This document shows positions 27,220 through 36,281 of a DNA stretch of 51,111 bases, piece by piece. The notes beneath the pieces were generated by a model. The model had not been told where the DNA came from, did no database searches, and saw only the letters and a program-made list of their open reading frames with translations. The stretch covers positions 1-51,111 of the forward strand of contig UCIT01000050.1 of NCBI GenBank assembly GCA_900472625.1. Direction: 5' to 3'. Made by a program: the position numbers and the translations under genes. This stretch comes from Hyphomicrobiales bacterium (GTDB taxonomy: Bacteria > Pseudomonadota > Alphaproteobacteria > Rhizobiales > Rhizobiaceae). Numbering within the stretch: position 1 is the stretch's first letter; every line of letters begins with the position of its first letter.

Positions 27220-27623
27220 AACGATACCCAAAGTAACAATGATCCTTGCCGCATTCATTGCGGCGCGAAGGATTCAACGTATTCGGCGTATTCGAAGGAG
27301 CTTGTTCATCATGGTGAACAAAATACGAACAAAATTGGCGACGTCAATCCTAATTTATCGCCGACCTTGTCTTTGCGGGATCCCATGGCTGCGGGACAGG
27401 CTCCGCCCCCGCCGCTTAAGGGGATCGGCAGACCACCATCGTCTCCTCTACGTTTACATTCTTCACGAGGGCCGCATCGAAACCAAGGCGCGCAGATAGC
27501 ATTCGCAGATCATCGACAGGCTGCCAATGATCGGACTTTACACTCGCATCATGGCGTGGTGAATTACGCAGGACGCCAGACCCACCCGCCGATGCTGGCG
27601 TACGGAACTAGGGAGTCACTGTC
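27220..27623. other. Intergenic region between FtsH-like operon and lanthipeptide precursor
   Basis: About 400 bases with divergent genes at both ends, so it should hold both promoters. It contains the near-palindrome at 27303-27320. Forward frames across it (for example from 27239) have no recognisable domain or ribosome site and are not called. Confidence 0.45.
27303..27320. promoter_or_regulatory. Possible operator, 18-bp near-perfect palindrome
   Basis: TGTTCATCATGGTGAACA is symmetric except for one base pair. It lies about 85 bases upstream of the TnsA-like gene start, in the intergenic region facing the lanthipeptide precursor. No adjacent regulator gene is seen. Confidence 0.35.
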
Positions 27624-27797
27624 ATGAACCGTTTGAAAACCGCGGATGATGAGGACGAGCTCGACCGAGTTGAGGAAGAAATCTTGTCTCACATCGTGTC
27701 CGATGAAGCGCTGGAAGCTGCCGGTGGCACCGAGAAGGTTGTGACCAACGTCGTTTCTAAAGCAACCTGTGCTGGAAGTTGTGGCTGCAACAGATGA
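27624..27797 (+). CDS. Lanthipeptide precursor peptide (LanA)
   Basis: A 57-residue peptide. An acidic leader (residues 1-35, with the VSDEALEAAGG segment ending in the double-Gly cleavage motif of type II lantibiotics) precedes a 22-residue core starting at Thr36. The core holds Thr36, Thr41, Ser45, Thr48 and Ser52 and three cysteines (Cys49, Cys53, Cys55), ending TCAGSCGCNR, so up to three (methyl)lanthionine rings are possible. ATG 27624 has GGGAG at 27611-27615. It is convergent with the LanM gene at 27982-31233, whose substrate it presumably is. No exporter or leader peptidase gene is adjacent. Confidence 0.85.
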   Translation: MNRLKTADDEDELDRVEEEILSHIVSDEALEAAGGTEKVVTNVVSKATCAGSCGCNR

Positions 27798-27804
27798 GAC
27801 TGGT

Positions 27805-27838
27805 CTGGTCGTCGCGACTTATTAGCCTTGGCGACCAG
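27805..27838 (+). terminator. Hairpin after the lanthipeptide precursor
   Basis: CTGGTCG (27805-27811) pairs with CGACCAG (27832-27838), eight bases after the precursor stop codon. There is no T-run, so if it ends transcription it is not a classical intrinsic terminator; it could also protect the short mRNA end. Confidence 0.35.
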
Positions 27839-27981
27839 CCAGCCGCCGACCCACTTAAATCAGGAGACTTGCTACCACCAGCGCGTTGATCACCGAGATG
27901 ATGGTTCCCGAGGGAGGTAGACGGTTTTGAACTTGGCGTTCGAAGTGCCGATTTTGGGGCCCTGCACTGCGTTTTCCTCGC

Positions 27982-30900
27982 TTATTCCCAGATCAGAACA
28001 TTCGGAAGCGAACGATCGGCTTGGCGGAGGCATGTATATCCGACACCCGCTAGGCCGCGAAATAATCCGAGATTGAAGTTTCGGTTGCCAGTACCCCATC
28101 GATAGTCGCCGGATGACGCTGCCGTCTCGAGTACGGCCACCAGCCGGCGGGCCGCGGTTTCGAGAAGGTCATTTCTTGACAAAAGGCTTCCGGCCTCGCT
28201 GCAAAACTCGATGCTGCCGAGCGTACCGCAGCAAAGCGTATCAACTTCACTAGGCCAGTCACGTTCCACCCCAGCGAGTGCATAGGCAATGTCGGTCGCT
28301 AAATAGCTGGCAGCCGAACCCGCGATCTGCCCAGTATCTCCAGCGCCAAATTTGCTCATACCGACGCGCGCGAGACCGATGCCGGTTGCACCGTGACACC
28401 ATTGGCAAGGAAATTTGACGGCCCCCATCTCACGAAAGTCGGGCCAGTTGGTGTGTTCCGCATCGAAGGTGGATTCCTCGAACAGAATGCACTCTTTTGC
28501 AGCATCCGCGAAATCATCGCGTCCCGTTGCATTGGCAAGTGACGTCAAAGCGTAAGCGAAGCCGGAAGCACCGTGAGACATTCCGGTGAGCGGAACTGCA
28601 GCAACTCCTAGACTCATCCAAGTGCGACGACCGTCGCTACCATGCCTCGGTTGCGCAAGAAGGTGCTCGCCACACGCGACAGCGCGCCGAAGCGCGTCGC
28701 TCGACGAGCTTTCCCGATACAGCCGAAGCAAGCCAAGAATACCACCCGCAGCGCCACCTATCACGTCGAGTCGGTCGTCAGCAGAAATTAGATCATCGGT
28801 GAACAGCTCTGCCGCTAAATGAGCGTCGGAGACCAAGCTCTCGTCTTGGAGGCATCGGCCCACTACCGTGAGCCCGTAAACGATAGAGCCCAAGCCCGTA
28901 CCACCGCCCACGCCCAACAATCTCGCCGTACGCGCCGCGTTAACTTCAACTAACCGTTGGCGAAGTTGCGCAACGGCAGCCAGAGCCAGTTCTCTCGATC
29001 GCTTACGTCCAGACACGGCATAATGCGCAGCCAAGAACACCGCAATCCCAGCCGTTCCGGCATAAAGATCCATACCGAGCGCCACAAGCTGGGACACATT
29101 TGAGCCGCCGAGCGTATCTAATCCGATCCAAGCGGCACCGGTCCCACGGCAGACTCCGTAGCGATCTAAATCTTCAGCTACACGGTCGGCCTCAGCAATG
29201 AAGACCTCCTTGAGAGGCCTAATCTCCCTCGCCGCGCGCAAAATCCTTTGCCTTGCGGGCCTAGCCTGTCGCAAGCCGTTTGAGCGCGACAGCGAGGCCG
29301 TGTTTTGCCGGATAACAGCAACCTGCCATGAGATCTCCCGCTTATCGAACGCTTGCATGCGCTCGCTAGCTCGACGTATCCCTGACATACCTGCAATCCG
29401 AACCGAGACGCCTGCCATGTCAGATACTGTCAAGCCGTCGCTGGACGAGACAAAGTGTGGGACATTAAGTAACTGAAGGGCTGCCCGTTCCGCGCGCTGC
29501 AATGGCCACAGCGGATCAACATCGTTGTCCCAATCTGACAGACGCGCAATGAAGTCTACCTGCGCAGACCAAATCGCGCCATCGTCCATGGTAGCGTGGT
29601 TTTTCAGCCGTTGAAGCAGATGATAGTAGAAGCGCGTTGGGCGGACCACCATGCGAACCGGCGCGCCAACGAATTCATCGAAAATATGGATATAAGGTGC
29701 TGTACGACCCAAGTCTTTCAGAAAATCAGCGTAGCCCTCAAAGCCTCGAACGAACTCCTCGACATGATCCCCAAATGTTGCGTAGATGCCGTTGCGATAT
29801 GGCAGGTTCGGAATCTTCCCGTCGAGTTCTTCCATCTGCACCGGTCGCATCTCGTCGGTATTAATGCCGCTCCAAGAGAGTCTTGTTTGAGGCTTCCAAC
29901 CAGACTTCAAGCCGCCGATAGCGAAGACATCGTTATTGTGCGACCTGCCGTATGCTGGTAGCAACCCCACCATCATGACGGAATTGGCAACGATTTCCGC
30001 GACGGCCTCGAATGCCTGCGATTGGGGCTCGTTCGAACGCCGCCCCCCAACCTCAGCCTGCAGGACCGTCTCAAGGTCGATTGGAATCGGGTGATCGCCA
30101 GCCGCGATCACATTTTCTTCGTGCATATCACCGCAAACAAAGCAGTGGAACAATGCGAGCCAGGCGCCAGCCCTTCCGAAAAACCGCGTGACGCCCTCAG
30201 CATCCTCGCATCCTTTGTGATCAACGAACTCGGCCCAGCCGTAGCCGTCGCGCACGATAACTCGGACTGCCTTAAGCTCGGTCGGCGCGTTAGACGCATT
30301 CAGACGGTGGATAAGCGCGTACCAAGCAGCGTCTAAGAGAAGATCTTTCGGTTTATATACGAAACGCGACCCATTCTCGAGGTGTAGAATCTGCACCGTG
30401 CGGCCGCAATTGTGCGGATCCGAAAGATCGCCTTCAATCGCAGCAACGCGACTGATCGCGTCCGCGGAAAAAAACGTCTGTCTGATAGCGTCGAGATCCG
30501 CACCAAGCCGTAGAACCAGTTCTTGCGACGCATCGATCCACTGCCGCGTCAGGACGACGACCAAGCGAAGCAATACCGGTTTTTCTTCAAACATCTGTCG
30601 AAGGCCACCAGCTTTTAGATCTGCCAAAAAGCGGTTGTAAAGGGTACCAGATTTAGCAGAAGGGCTTTCATCACTGGGGCCAAACTTTGCGGCTCTTTTC
30701 CGCATTCTGGAGAAAAGTTCGTATAGGACCGGGGCACAAAGCTCGCTAAGTGACTTGACAAGTGCGTGCCGGAGCGTGACCTGCGCGGCCTCACTGAAAT
30801 TCTTGACTAACGGCGCATCGACAGCAGACCACAATCGCGCCTCCGCCTGTTCGGCCAGTTTGTAAAACAAGTTTTCGAATGGAAATGGGCGTAGACTTTC

Positions 30901-31233
30901 TGGCCATAGTAAGGGTTTCGAATTTTCGCTGTCGTCGGAAAGGGCGCCCTCAACCCAGATTGCATCCTCGATCCACGCGGGCCGCGGTGCTGTAGGGTTG
31001 TGGCGTACGCTTCCTAGCCTCTCAAGAACATGTCCAATTCCTAGTCCATCACGTTCGAGCCTTCTTAGGAACAAAGACCAATCGCCGCTTGCGCTTGAAC
31101 GACACCAAGCGGCGAGCCTCCTCCCTACTTTGTCGGTATCACTTTTTTGTCCAGGCAAAGTCTCGAAGTCATCTGAGAGTAATTCGTCAATCGTAGCTGC
31201 ACGAACAATTAGACGTTCGAAAAAGTCGCTCAT
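27982..31233 (-). CDS. Type II lanthipeptide synthetase LanM, CCG zinc-motif type
   Basis: 1083 residues. The N-terminal dehydratase half (DUF4135) shows the kinase-like lipid-kinase fold blocks KPKDLLLDAAWYALIHRLNA, GYGWAEFVDHKG and CGDMHEENVIAAGDHPIPID. The C-terminal LanC-like cyclase half has SHGASGFAYAL, WCHGATGIGLAR (Cys946) and LCCGTLGSIEFC (Cys1001, Cys1002). Most LanM enzymes have Cys-His-Gly at the second site; Cys-Cys-Gly defines the ProcM-like group with three Cys zinc ligands, known for relaxed substrate choice. It would dehydrate Ser/Thr of the precursor at 27624-27797 and close the thioether rings. The length is normal, so the gene looks intact. Confidence 0.93.
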   Translation of the reverse strand: MSDFFERLIVRAATIDELLSDDFETLPGQKSDTDKVGRRLAAWCRSSASGDWSLFLRRLERDGLGIGHVLERLGSVRHNPTAPRPAWIEDAIWVEGALSDDSENSKPLLWPESLRPFPFENLFYKLAEQAEARLWSAVDAPLVKNFSEAAQVTLRHALVKSLSELCAPVLYELFSRMRKRAAKFGPSDESPSAKSGTLYNRFLADLKAGGLRQMFEEKPVLLRLVVVLTRQWIDASQELVLRLGADLDAIRQTFFSADAISRVAAIEGDLSDPHNCGRTVQILHLENGSRFVYKPKDLLLDAAWYALIHRLNASNAPTELKAVRVIVRDGYGWAEFVDHKGCEDAEGVTRFFGRAGAWLALFHCFVCGDMHEENVIAAGDHPIPIDLETVLQAEVGGRRSNEPQSQAFEAVAEIVANSVMMVGLLPAYGRSHNNDVFAIGGLKSGWKPQTRLSWSGINTDEMRPVQMEELDGKIPNLPYRNGIYATFGDHVEEFVRGFEGYADFLKDLGRTAPYIHIFDEFVGAPVRMVVRPTRFYYHLLQRLKNHATMDDGAIWSAQVDFIARLSDWDNDVDPLWPLQRAERAALQLLNVPHFVSSSDGLTVSDMAGVSVRIAGMSGIRRASERMQAFDKREISWQVAVIRQNTASLSRSNGLRQARPARQRILRAAREIRPLKEVFIAEADRVAEDLDRYGVCRGTGAAWIGLDTLGGSNVSQLVALGMDLYAGTAGIAVFLAAHYAVSGRKRSRELALAAVAQLRQRLVEVNAARTARLLGVGGGTGLGSIVYGLTVVGRCLQDESLVSDAHLAAELFTDDLISADDRLDVIGGAAGGILGLLRLYRESSSSDALRRAVACGEHLLAQPRHGSDGRRTWMSLGVAAVPLTGMSHGASGFAYALTSLANATGRDDFADAAKECILFEESTFDAEHTNWPDFREMGAVKFPCQWCHGATGIGLARVGMSKFGAGDTGQIAGSAASYLATDIAYALAGVERDWPSEVDTLCCGTLGSIEFCSEAGSLLSRNDLLETAARRLVAVLETAASSGDYRWGTGNRNFNLGLFRGLAGVGYTCLRQADRSLPNVLIWE

Positions 31234-31346
31234 GAGTTACCCACCGACTTAATTGCTTTGACTTCATCAGATCGCTAGGGAGTTTAGACCGTTGCTGCTG
31301 TCTTGCCCAGCTTCAGATAGTCGTAGCAACTGGGTCGGCCATACAT

Positions 31347-31367
31347 CCAATATCCCTATTGGATATT
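31347..31367. promoter_or_regulatory. Overlapping inverted repeats upstream of lanM
   Basis: AATATCC (31349-31355) and GGATATT (31361-31367) form a 7-5-7 inverted repeat. CCAATA and TATTGG (31347-31362) form a second one overlapping it. The site lies between the divergent lanM and kinase-like genes and could be an operator or a promoter-proximal element. There is no evidence beyond symmetry. Confidence 0.35.
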
Positions 31368-31467
31368 CGTCGAGGCTTGGCGCGCACGTGCCATAGCAAT
31401 GCCTTGACGGGCGAGTAGCGGCGTGGAACAGACTGCTTGTATACAGCCCGCACGGGAGGACGAGGTA

Positions 31468-31977
31468 GTGACGATTAACCTTAGACAGATAACGCCTGGG
31501 CTCGCTGACAATACTTTCGCCGACGAGATTGATCGGTCGATACCACCAATCGGCTCCGGGACGTCGCGGATCGTCTATTCGCTTCCCAAGTACCCAGACC
31601 TCGTGATCAAGGAGATGAAAAGGCCGTTTCCAATGGCGAACATGGTGGAATGGTTAGTTTGGAATGCGCTGGTTAAGATGGCGGACAACCATCTGAACTG
31701 CGTGACAAACGTCCGCCTCCAGACAATGTTCGCACGTTGCCATTCCATCAGTGAGACTGGCCGGTTTCTATTAATGGAGCGGCTAAGTGTTCTCAACGAC
31801 ACTGACCAGCTTGATCGCGCATCTTTTCCCTCGTGGTTAAACGACGTCAAGCCTGCGGCTTTCGGACTAGACACGTCTTTTGGCAAGGACGCGCTCGGCC
31901 ACATCAAAGTCATGGACTACGCCGAGGTCAACTTCTTCGAAGTTCTTAATCCCATGAACAGAACGAGTTGCCTCTAA
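31468..31977 (+). CDS. Small protein-kinase-like protein
   Basis: 169 residues from GTG 31468, which has GGGAGG at 31454-31459; the frame to 31423 lacks a good site. The sequence IGSGTSRIVYSLPKYPDLVIKEMK carries a glycine-rich loop and a VIKE lysine strand like the N-lobe of protein kinases. The HRD and DFG regions are not evident, and the protein is too short for a complete kinase, so it may be an N-lobe-derived or kinase-fold regulator. It is divergent from lanM and may share its control region. Family unknown. Confidence 0.5.
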   Translation: MTINLRQITPGLADNTFADEIDRSIPPIGSGTSRIVYSLPKYPDLVIKEMKRPFPMANMVEWLVWNALVKMADNHLNCVTNVRLQTMFARCHSISETGRFLLMERLSVLNDTDQLDRASFPSWLNDVKPAAFGLDTSFGKDALGHIKVMDYAEVNFFEVLNPMNRTSCL

Positions 31978-32318
31978 AGCCGACCAAGCTCGGCCGCTCG
32001 AGCAGGCTCGGCACCTCTCTCAATGCTTCCCATCTTCCAACTCAATCGCAAGAGCTACTGATGCGAAGCGGCTCCCAAACTCCATGGCTCCCAAATGTCT
32101 CAAAGAAAAACTAAGCCGCCCAAAGGAGAGGCTCAGTAATTTTAGGCGAGATGCCCGCCGCCGCCGTCCGGAAGCGGCACATCCTCTTTGGTGAGCGCCT
32201 AAAGAACAGCAGTTCACTATAAATATCGCACCACAATTCCGTCGTCAGCCACCGATGCTGCACGGCCAAGCGGTTACTGTACGGAGTTTGAGCGAGGACC
32301 TCTGGGACACGATCGAGA
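31978..32318. other. Gap between convergent kinase-like and helicase genes
   Basis: About 340 bases. Short open frames are present on both strands but none has domain content, a ribosome site or codon character of a gene. No strong terminator stands out. I see nothing else. Confidence 0.4.
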
Positions 32319-34856
32319 TCAAGCCTTTAAGTCCACTAGCCGTTTCGTCCGAAACTGGGTCTCAATGCCGGGTAGCGACCACTCGGCGAGCTGACCCATT
32401 TCGTTCAGCGCGGTCCAGCACGCGATCGCCGTACCGCCCCGCACATCATCGACCCTCGCACAAAGTCGGGCGATGCAGTTTATGATCTGCGAAACAGGAG
32501 CGAGCCACATGTCAGTGCTCGGATTGGCTTGGCTCGAGCATGCCCCTTCGGGACCCACGATGAGAATTCCGTCAATACTGAACCCTTCAAAGTTCGTGCG
32601 AAGCCATTCAAGGTGATTGTGGCACTGCCCAATATCTGCCTTGCTGTACTCCGAGCCGGTTTCCTTTTTCGTTTTGAGTTCAAACGCGATGAGTGTTTTT
32701 GTCATTTCGTCAGACCAAACGACGTCGGGTCCAACGTTTCCATCATTGTCTGGACGCGAAGCGTTGAAGCCCAGTCGTTCTCCTACACGCCGCAGAGCCT
32801 CTTCGTGCTGATTTGCTGACAGATCTGCACGGCTGATCTGATCAGCTTCAGCCTTCAACTTGGCCACAAAATCCGCCATTGCCTGCGGCCCTTGATTGCA
32901 TACAGAAAGAAGCTTCTGATGGAAGTCGTTTTTCGCCTGTGCTTTGAAAGTGCCTGACTCGAATACAGCTTTGAAAGGCAAGTTCAGTCGTTGGGTCAAT
33001 CGAGACCTTGCGCGGGTGTAGTGTACGTTGGCGTTGTCGTCATCGCCTTCAATCTCGTAGGTCATGCCAAGCCAGAGCGAGTACCAACCGGCAAGTTTAG
33101 GATCCACCATAGCTACAGAATTCAACACTCCGATGATGGCCTTACGAGCATTCGCAACATCGCCATTCCACAATGCGGACATAAACTCGGTTTCCGCCTT
33201 GGCCCCGATTGCGAGCGCGGCCTCCCTCTCTCTCACCTTGTCCGCAACTTCTTGTGAAAGGACTAGGCCGTCCACGGTGCCGCGATAGTGGTCAAGCCAA
33301 CCTTCCTTGCGCTCGATGACATCTTCAATGAGCTGAACAATCTGTTCCTGCGTGACCTTTGGCATATCCTTCTGTAGGCTCTGGCCCAACATGACTTGCT
33401 TACGCAGCAAGTCGGGAAGCAATGCAATGTTACGCTCGTTCTTGAGCCAGACGTTGATATCTCGGCCGTAAACGAGAAAAGCGCCGAAGTCGCTCCGACC
33501 TCTATTGATACGACCGAAGAGCTGTGTAATGCGGCTCGCAAGTTTCATCGAGAACAGATTGTTCATTGCCAGGACGTCAAAAAGGAACCGCTCCATAGAG
33601 CTGGAACCAGCAGGTGCCCCATCGATTAGCATGATACGGCAGGTGTCTTGGGGTAGATCAATGCCGTCCACCCTCGACACGAGACTGAACATCCCTTTGG
33701 AACTCTTTCGGAACGTATTAAGGCTCTCGGAGAAGTCCTGCTGGCTCGGCGGCGTAACAAGCGGCTCCCACTTCTTTGCCCGCGCATACGATGGCGACGC
33801 TATCAGCACCTTGCGCGTGCCCGCAAGTTCTGTGGCCACTAGCTTTTCGTTCTCGGGTTTCTCAAAATCGTTAGCAAGGAGAACCAGTCGCTCGCCGTTG
33901 CCCGCGTCGTTGTCGGGTTCGATCCGCTTGGCTGATATAATCCCAAAGCCACGTATGAAATCCGTGTCATAGTCCAAGGTTGCCGAGAGGTAGACCCTAC
34001 GAGTACCCTTCTGCAAGAAGTCGTAATTCGCGGTCGGAATGAACGGTGGCGTGATCTCGATCTGATCGGACGATATGAAGACCGAGCAAAACTGCAAATG
34101 CTCGAAGAGCTGGATAACCCCGAACATCAGATCGGGCTTCTTTCGATACTCGTGCTTCTTGAAAGCTTCCCGTATCGCCTGCTGATTTCGATAGGCGGTG
34201 GCAGGAGGCGCCATAGTAACCGACCTAAGCCCAATGTCTTCCAGGACGAAGTTTAGGTGAGCCGCCTTGCCAACGTTATCAAACTCTGGACGGATGATCG
34301 CGACTAGTTCCCGGAAGAGATCAGGGTGCAGGCGCTTCTGAATATTTACCGTGAAGGCGTCGCGGATCATCCTCTCAGACACATGGGCGTCGTCAAAAAG
34401 TATTGCTGCTGGCGCTTTTTCGCCGCGAAAAGGGCTGAGCGACGAGAACAACGCCGCATAGGTTGTGATGCAGAACGCCTTTCCGGTCTCAAAAAGGTCG
34501 TTATCGAAGCTGCCGCCGGCACGGGTCGAATTCTTTATGCCGATACGCTCACACTCCCTTGCTGTCTGTTTCACGAGATCAATTGTACCGCAGACATAGA
34601 CCACGGGGCCGATCTGTTCGTTAACAAGACTCTGAGCGATCAGGACACCGACAATGGATTTCCCGGCACCGGTATTAAGGATTACGAGATTGTCCTCACC
34701 CTTGCGGTTGGCGTGCCAGGCGGACAAGGCTTCGGCCTGCCCCTTCCACAGATCGTTGGGTGCATGCCCGAGGTTCGGTGTCTTCTTAAAGATTTCAATG
34801 GGGTCGGTTGGCGCTGCGACGCTCTTGGGTCGCGACAATCCCGAGTAGTTGATCAT
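32319..34856 (-). CDS. SF2 helicase fused to PD-(D/E)xK-like nuclease
   Basis: 845 residues. Helicase motif I NTGAGKS is at about 61-67, motif II DDAH near 155-158, motif III SAT in VYLSATL and motif VI QLFGRINRGR near 455, typical of DEAD/DEAH-like superfamily 2 proteins of the Rad3-like kind. The C-terminal region shows GPDVVW, then IAFELKTKK, the D...ExK pattern of restriction-type nucleases. A helical-repeat part lies between them. ATG 34856 has GAGGAGG six bases before it, better than the ATG five codons upstream. The gene stands alone. It resembles helicase-nuclease defence proteins, but I cannot place it in a named system. Confidence 0.72.
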   Translation of the reverse strand: MINYSGLSRPKSVAAPTDPIEIFKKTPNLGHAPNDLWKGQAEALSAWHANRKGEDNLVILNTGAGKSIVGVLIAQSLVNEQIGPVVYVCGTIDLVKQTARECERIGIKNSTRAGGSFDNDLFETGKAFCITTYAALFSSLSPFRGEKAPAAILFDDAHVSERMIRDAFTVNIQKRLHPDLFRELVAIIRPEFDNVGKAAHLNFVLEDIGLRSVTMAPPATAYRNQQAIREAFKKHEYRKKPDLMFGVIQLFEHLQFCSVFISSDQIEITPPFIPTANYDFLQKGTRRVYLSATLDYDTDFIRGFGIISAKRIEPDNDAGNGERLVLLANDFEKPENEKLVATELAGTRKVLIASPSYARAKKWEPLVTPPSQQDFSESLNTFRKSSKGMFSLVSRVDGIDLPQDTCRIMLIDGAPAGSSSMERFLFDVLAMNNLFSMKLASRITQLFGRINRGRSDFGAFLVYGRDINVWLKNERNIALLPDLLRKQVMLGQSLQKDMPKVTQEQIVQLIEDVIERKEGWLDHYRGTVDGLVLSQEVADKVREREAALAIGAKAETEFMSALWNGDVANARKAIIGVLNSVAMVDPKLAGWYSLWLGMTYEIEGDDDNANVHYTRARSRLTQRLNLPFKAVFESGTFKAQAKNDFHQKLLSVCNQGPQAMADFVAKLKAEADQISRADLSANQHEEALRRVGERLGFNASRPDNDGNVGPDVVWSDEMTKTLIAFELKTKKETGSEYSKADIGQCHNHLEWLRTNFEGFSIDGILIVGPEGACSSQANPSTDMWLAPVSQIINCIARLCARVDDVRGGTAIACWTALNEMGQLAEWSLPGIETQFRTKRLVDLKA

Positions 34857-35092
34857 GAGTAGCCTCCTCACCTTTTGGTTGGCAAGATAGCTGATTCCTT
34901 GGATGGGTCCATAGGCTACAGGAAGCCTGACAGTGGAGCATCGGTTTGCCGTCGCTGAAGCGACTAAAGCCCCGTCGGTCCCCTATCAATACGATCGTTC
35001 TCGATCCGATCCCGGTCCTGGGTTGTCAGACTGTCATATCCTAGTGCCCATCTGGCAGCTTGTTAACGGGGCCCTCTTCGGCACGGAGCTTA

Positions 35093-35679
35093 TAGGTTGA
35101 CGATGATTTCTCCATGCGAGAGGCGCTCACCGATCTTTTTCGATCGATGAGCTTGGACGTCGAAGCGTACGAGACCCCTGCCGCGTTCCTCGAACAGAAA
35201 TTAGCCGACCGACATGGCTGCATACTTGTGGACGTTCGGCTCCCTGGCCTAAATGGACTAGAATTTCAAACCCATCTTGCTCGCCTTGGCAACCACATGC
35301 CGATAGTCTTTATGACGGGTTTTGGAGACATTCCGATGAGCGTCAGAGCGATGAAAGCCGGCGCCATAGACTTCTTGACCAAGCCATTTCGGGATCAGGA
35401 CATGCTCGACGCGGTCACCCTTGCATTGGAACGCGACCTTACGAGTAGAAAACTTCGCTCTGACCGTGAGGTCATTTAACAGCGCAGCTCTCTCTAACGC
35501 CACGCGAACACGAGACCATGCTGGCGGTTGCGAAAGGTCTGATGAACAAACAGATCGCACATGAGTTTGGAATCAGCGAAGTCACGGTAAAACTTCACCG
35601 CGGAAGCGTTATGCGGAAACTAGATGTGCGCTCCGTGGCTGATCTGGTCAGGCTGGTGGAAGCGGTCAACAGCGACTAG
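35093..35679 (+). pseudogene. FixJ/NarL-type response regulator, frameshifted remnant
   Basis: The receiver part is intact from about 35096 (VDDDFSMREALTDLF, phosphoacceptor Asp in CILVDVRLPGLNG, FMTGFGD, TKPF) but is out of frame with any start: an extra base near 35093-35096 makes a stop before the first VDDD. The frame then ends at 35479. The LuxR-type HTH (LTPREHETMLAVAKGLM, then NKQIAHEFGISEVTVKLHRG) lies in another frame and ends at 35679. The pieces therefore derive from one FixJ-like gene of about 200 codons with at least two frameshifts. No sensor kinase is nearby. Confidence 0.75.
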
Positions 35680-35681
35680 CG

Positions 35682-36074
35682 CGCTTCGACACTCTCGACT
35701 TGCCGTCGGGTGAGTTCCTTCTGGCCGCCCAGGCCTGGCAACTCTGCCGGCGTGGCGAGGACGACCCCAATCGCTTTGGCATCTTCGATGAAGGCGGCTT
35801 CTGGTTCATCGCCTCAAATATGATCCGTGACCTCGCCAGCCTGAACAAGGTCGAAGTGCTGCCGTGGGACGACTGGGGGGCGATGCCATCCCCAGACGCG
35901 GAGATCAGCGCCGAGGAACTCCGACGCTTCGATCATTTGGCGGAGATCCTTCTCGACCCCGATCGTCGTAGGGAAGAGCTCCATATACTCTATGACACTC
36001 CAGGGTTCGGTATGCCTGGAGAGGTCTTCAATGCTGTCAAGCAGCTTCGTGAGACGGTTTCGGTGGCGCAATAG
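35682..36074 (+). pseudogene. C-terminal fragment of transglutaminase-like protein
   Basis: The reading RFDTLDLPSGEFLLAAQAW, then DPNRFGIFDEGGFWFIASN, NMIRDLASLNKVEVLPWDDW and AVKQLRETV resembles the C-terminal part of a transglutaminase-core protein found in bacteria, where the catalytic Cys-His-Asp part comes earlier. Here the upstream part is missing and the frame abuts the regulator remnant, which ends at 35679. A TTG at 35700 could initiate a 124-residue product, but it has no catalytic residues. I treat it as a broken gene; the family call is moderate. Confidence 0.5.
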
Positions 36075-36281
36075 GTACTCAATGCTCGTCGGCTGAAGTT
36101 CAGCATCTCCAGGACTAAGCGATCGCAAATGCCAATCACCGCTGTAAGCGCATTCTTATCGCGTATTCGGCTAGTTGTACGACTTTTTGGCAAGGAAGCC
36201 GCGGCTTTGGTTGCTGGAAGGTGCCGTCTGAGACCTAGGTTTATGAGTTAATGAGACTGATGTCTGCTTCCCCGATCGCCG

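Noticed and set aside
27239..27499. Second lanthipeptide precursor candidate in the same intergenic region
   Set aside because: The frame lacks an acidic leader, a Gly-Gly site and a Cys/Ser/Thr-rich C-terminus.
27166..27627. 153-codon forward frame upstream of the lanthipeptide precursor
   Set aside because: Proline- and histidine-rich with no domain; it begins inside the TnsA-like gene on the other strand and ends on the true precursor start in a different frame.
32529..34862. Several forward frames over the helicase
   Set aside because: Short and without conserved motifs; they shadow the reverse-strand helicase.
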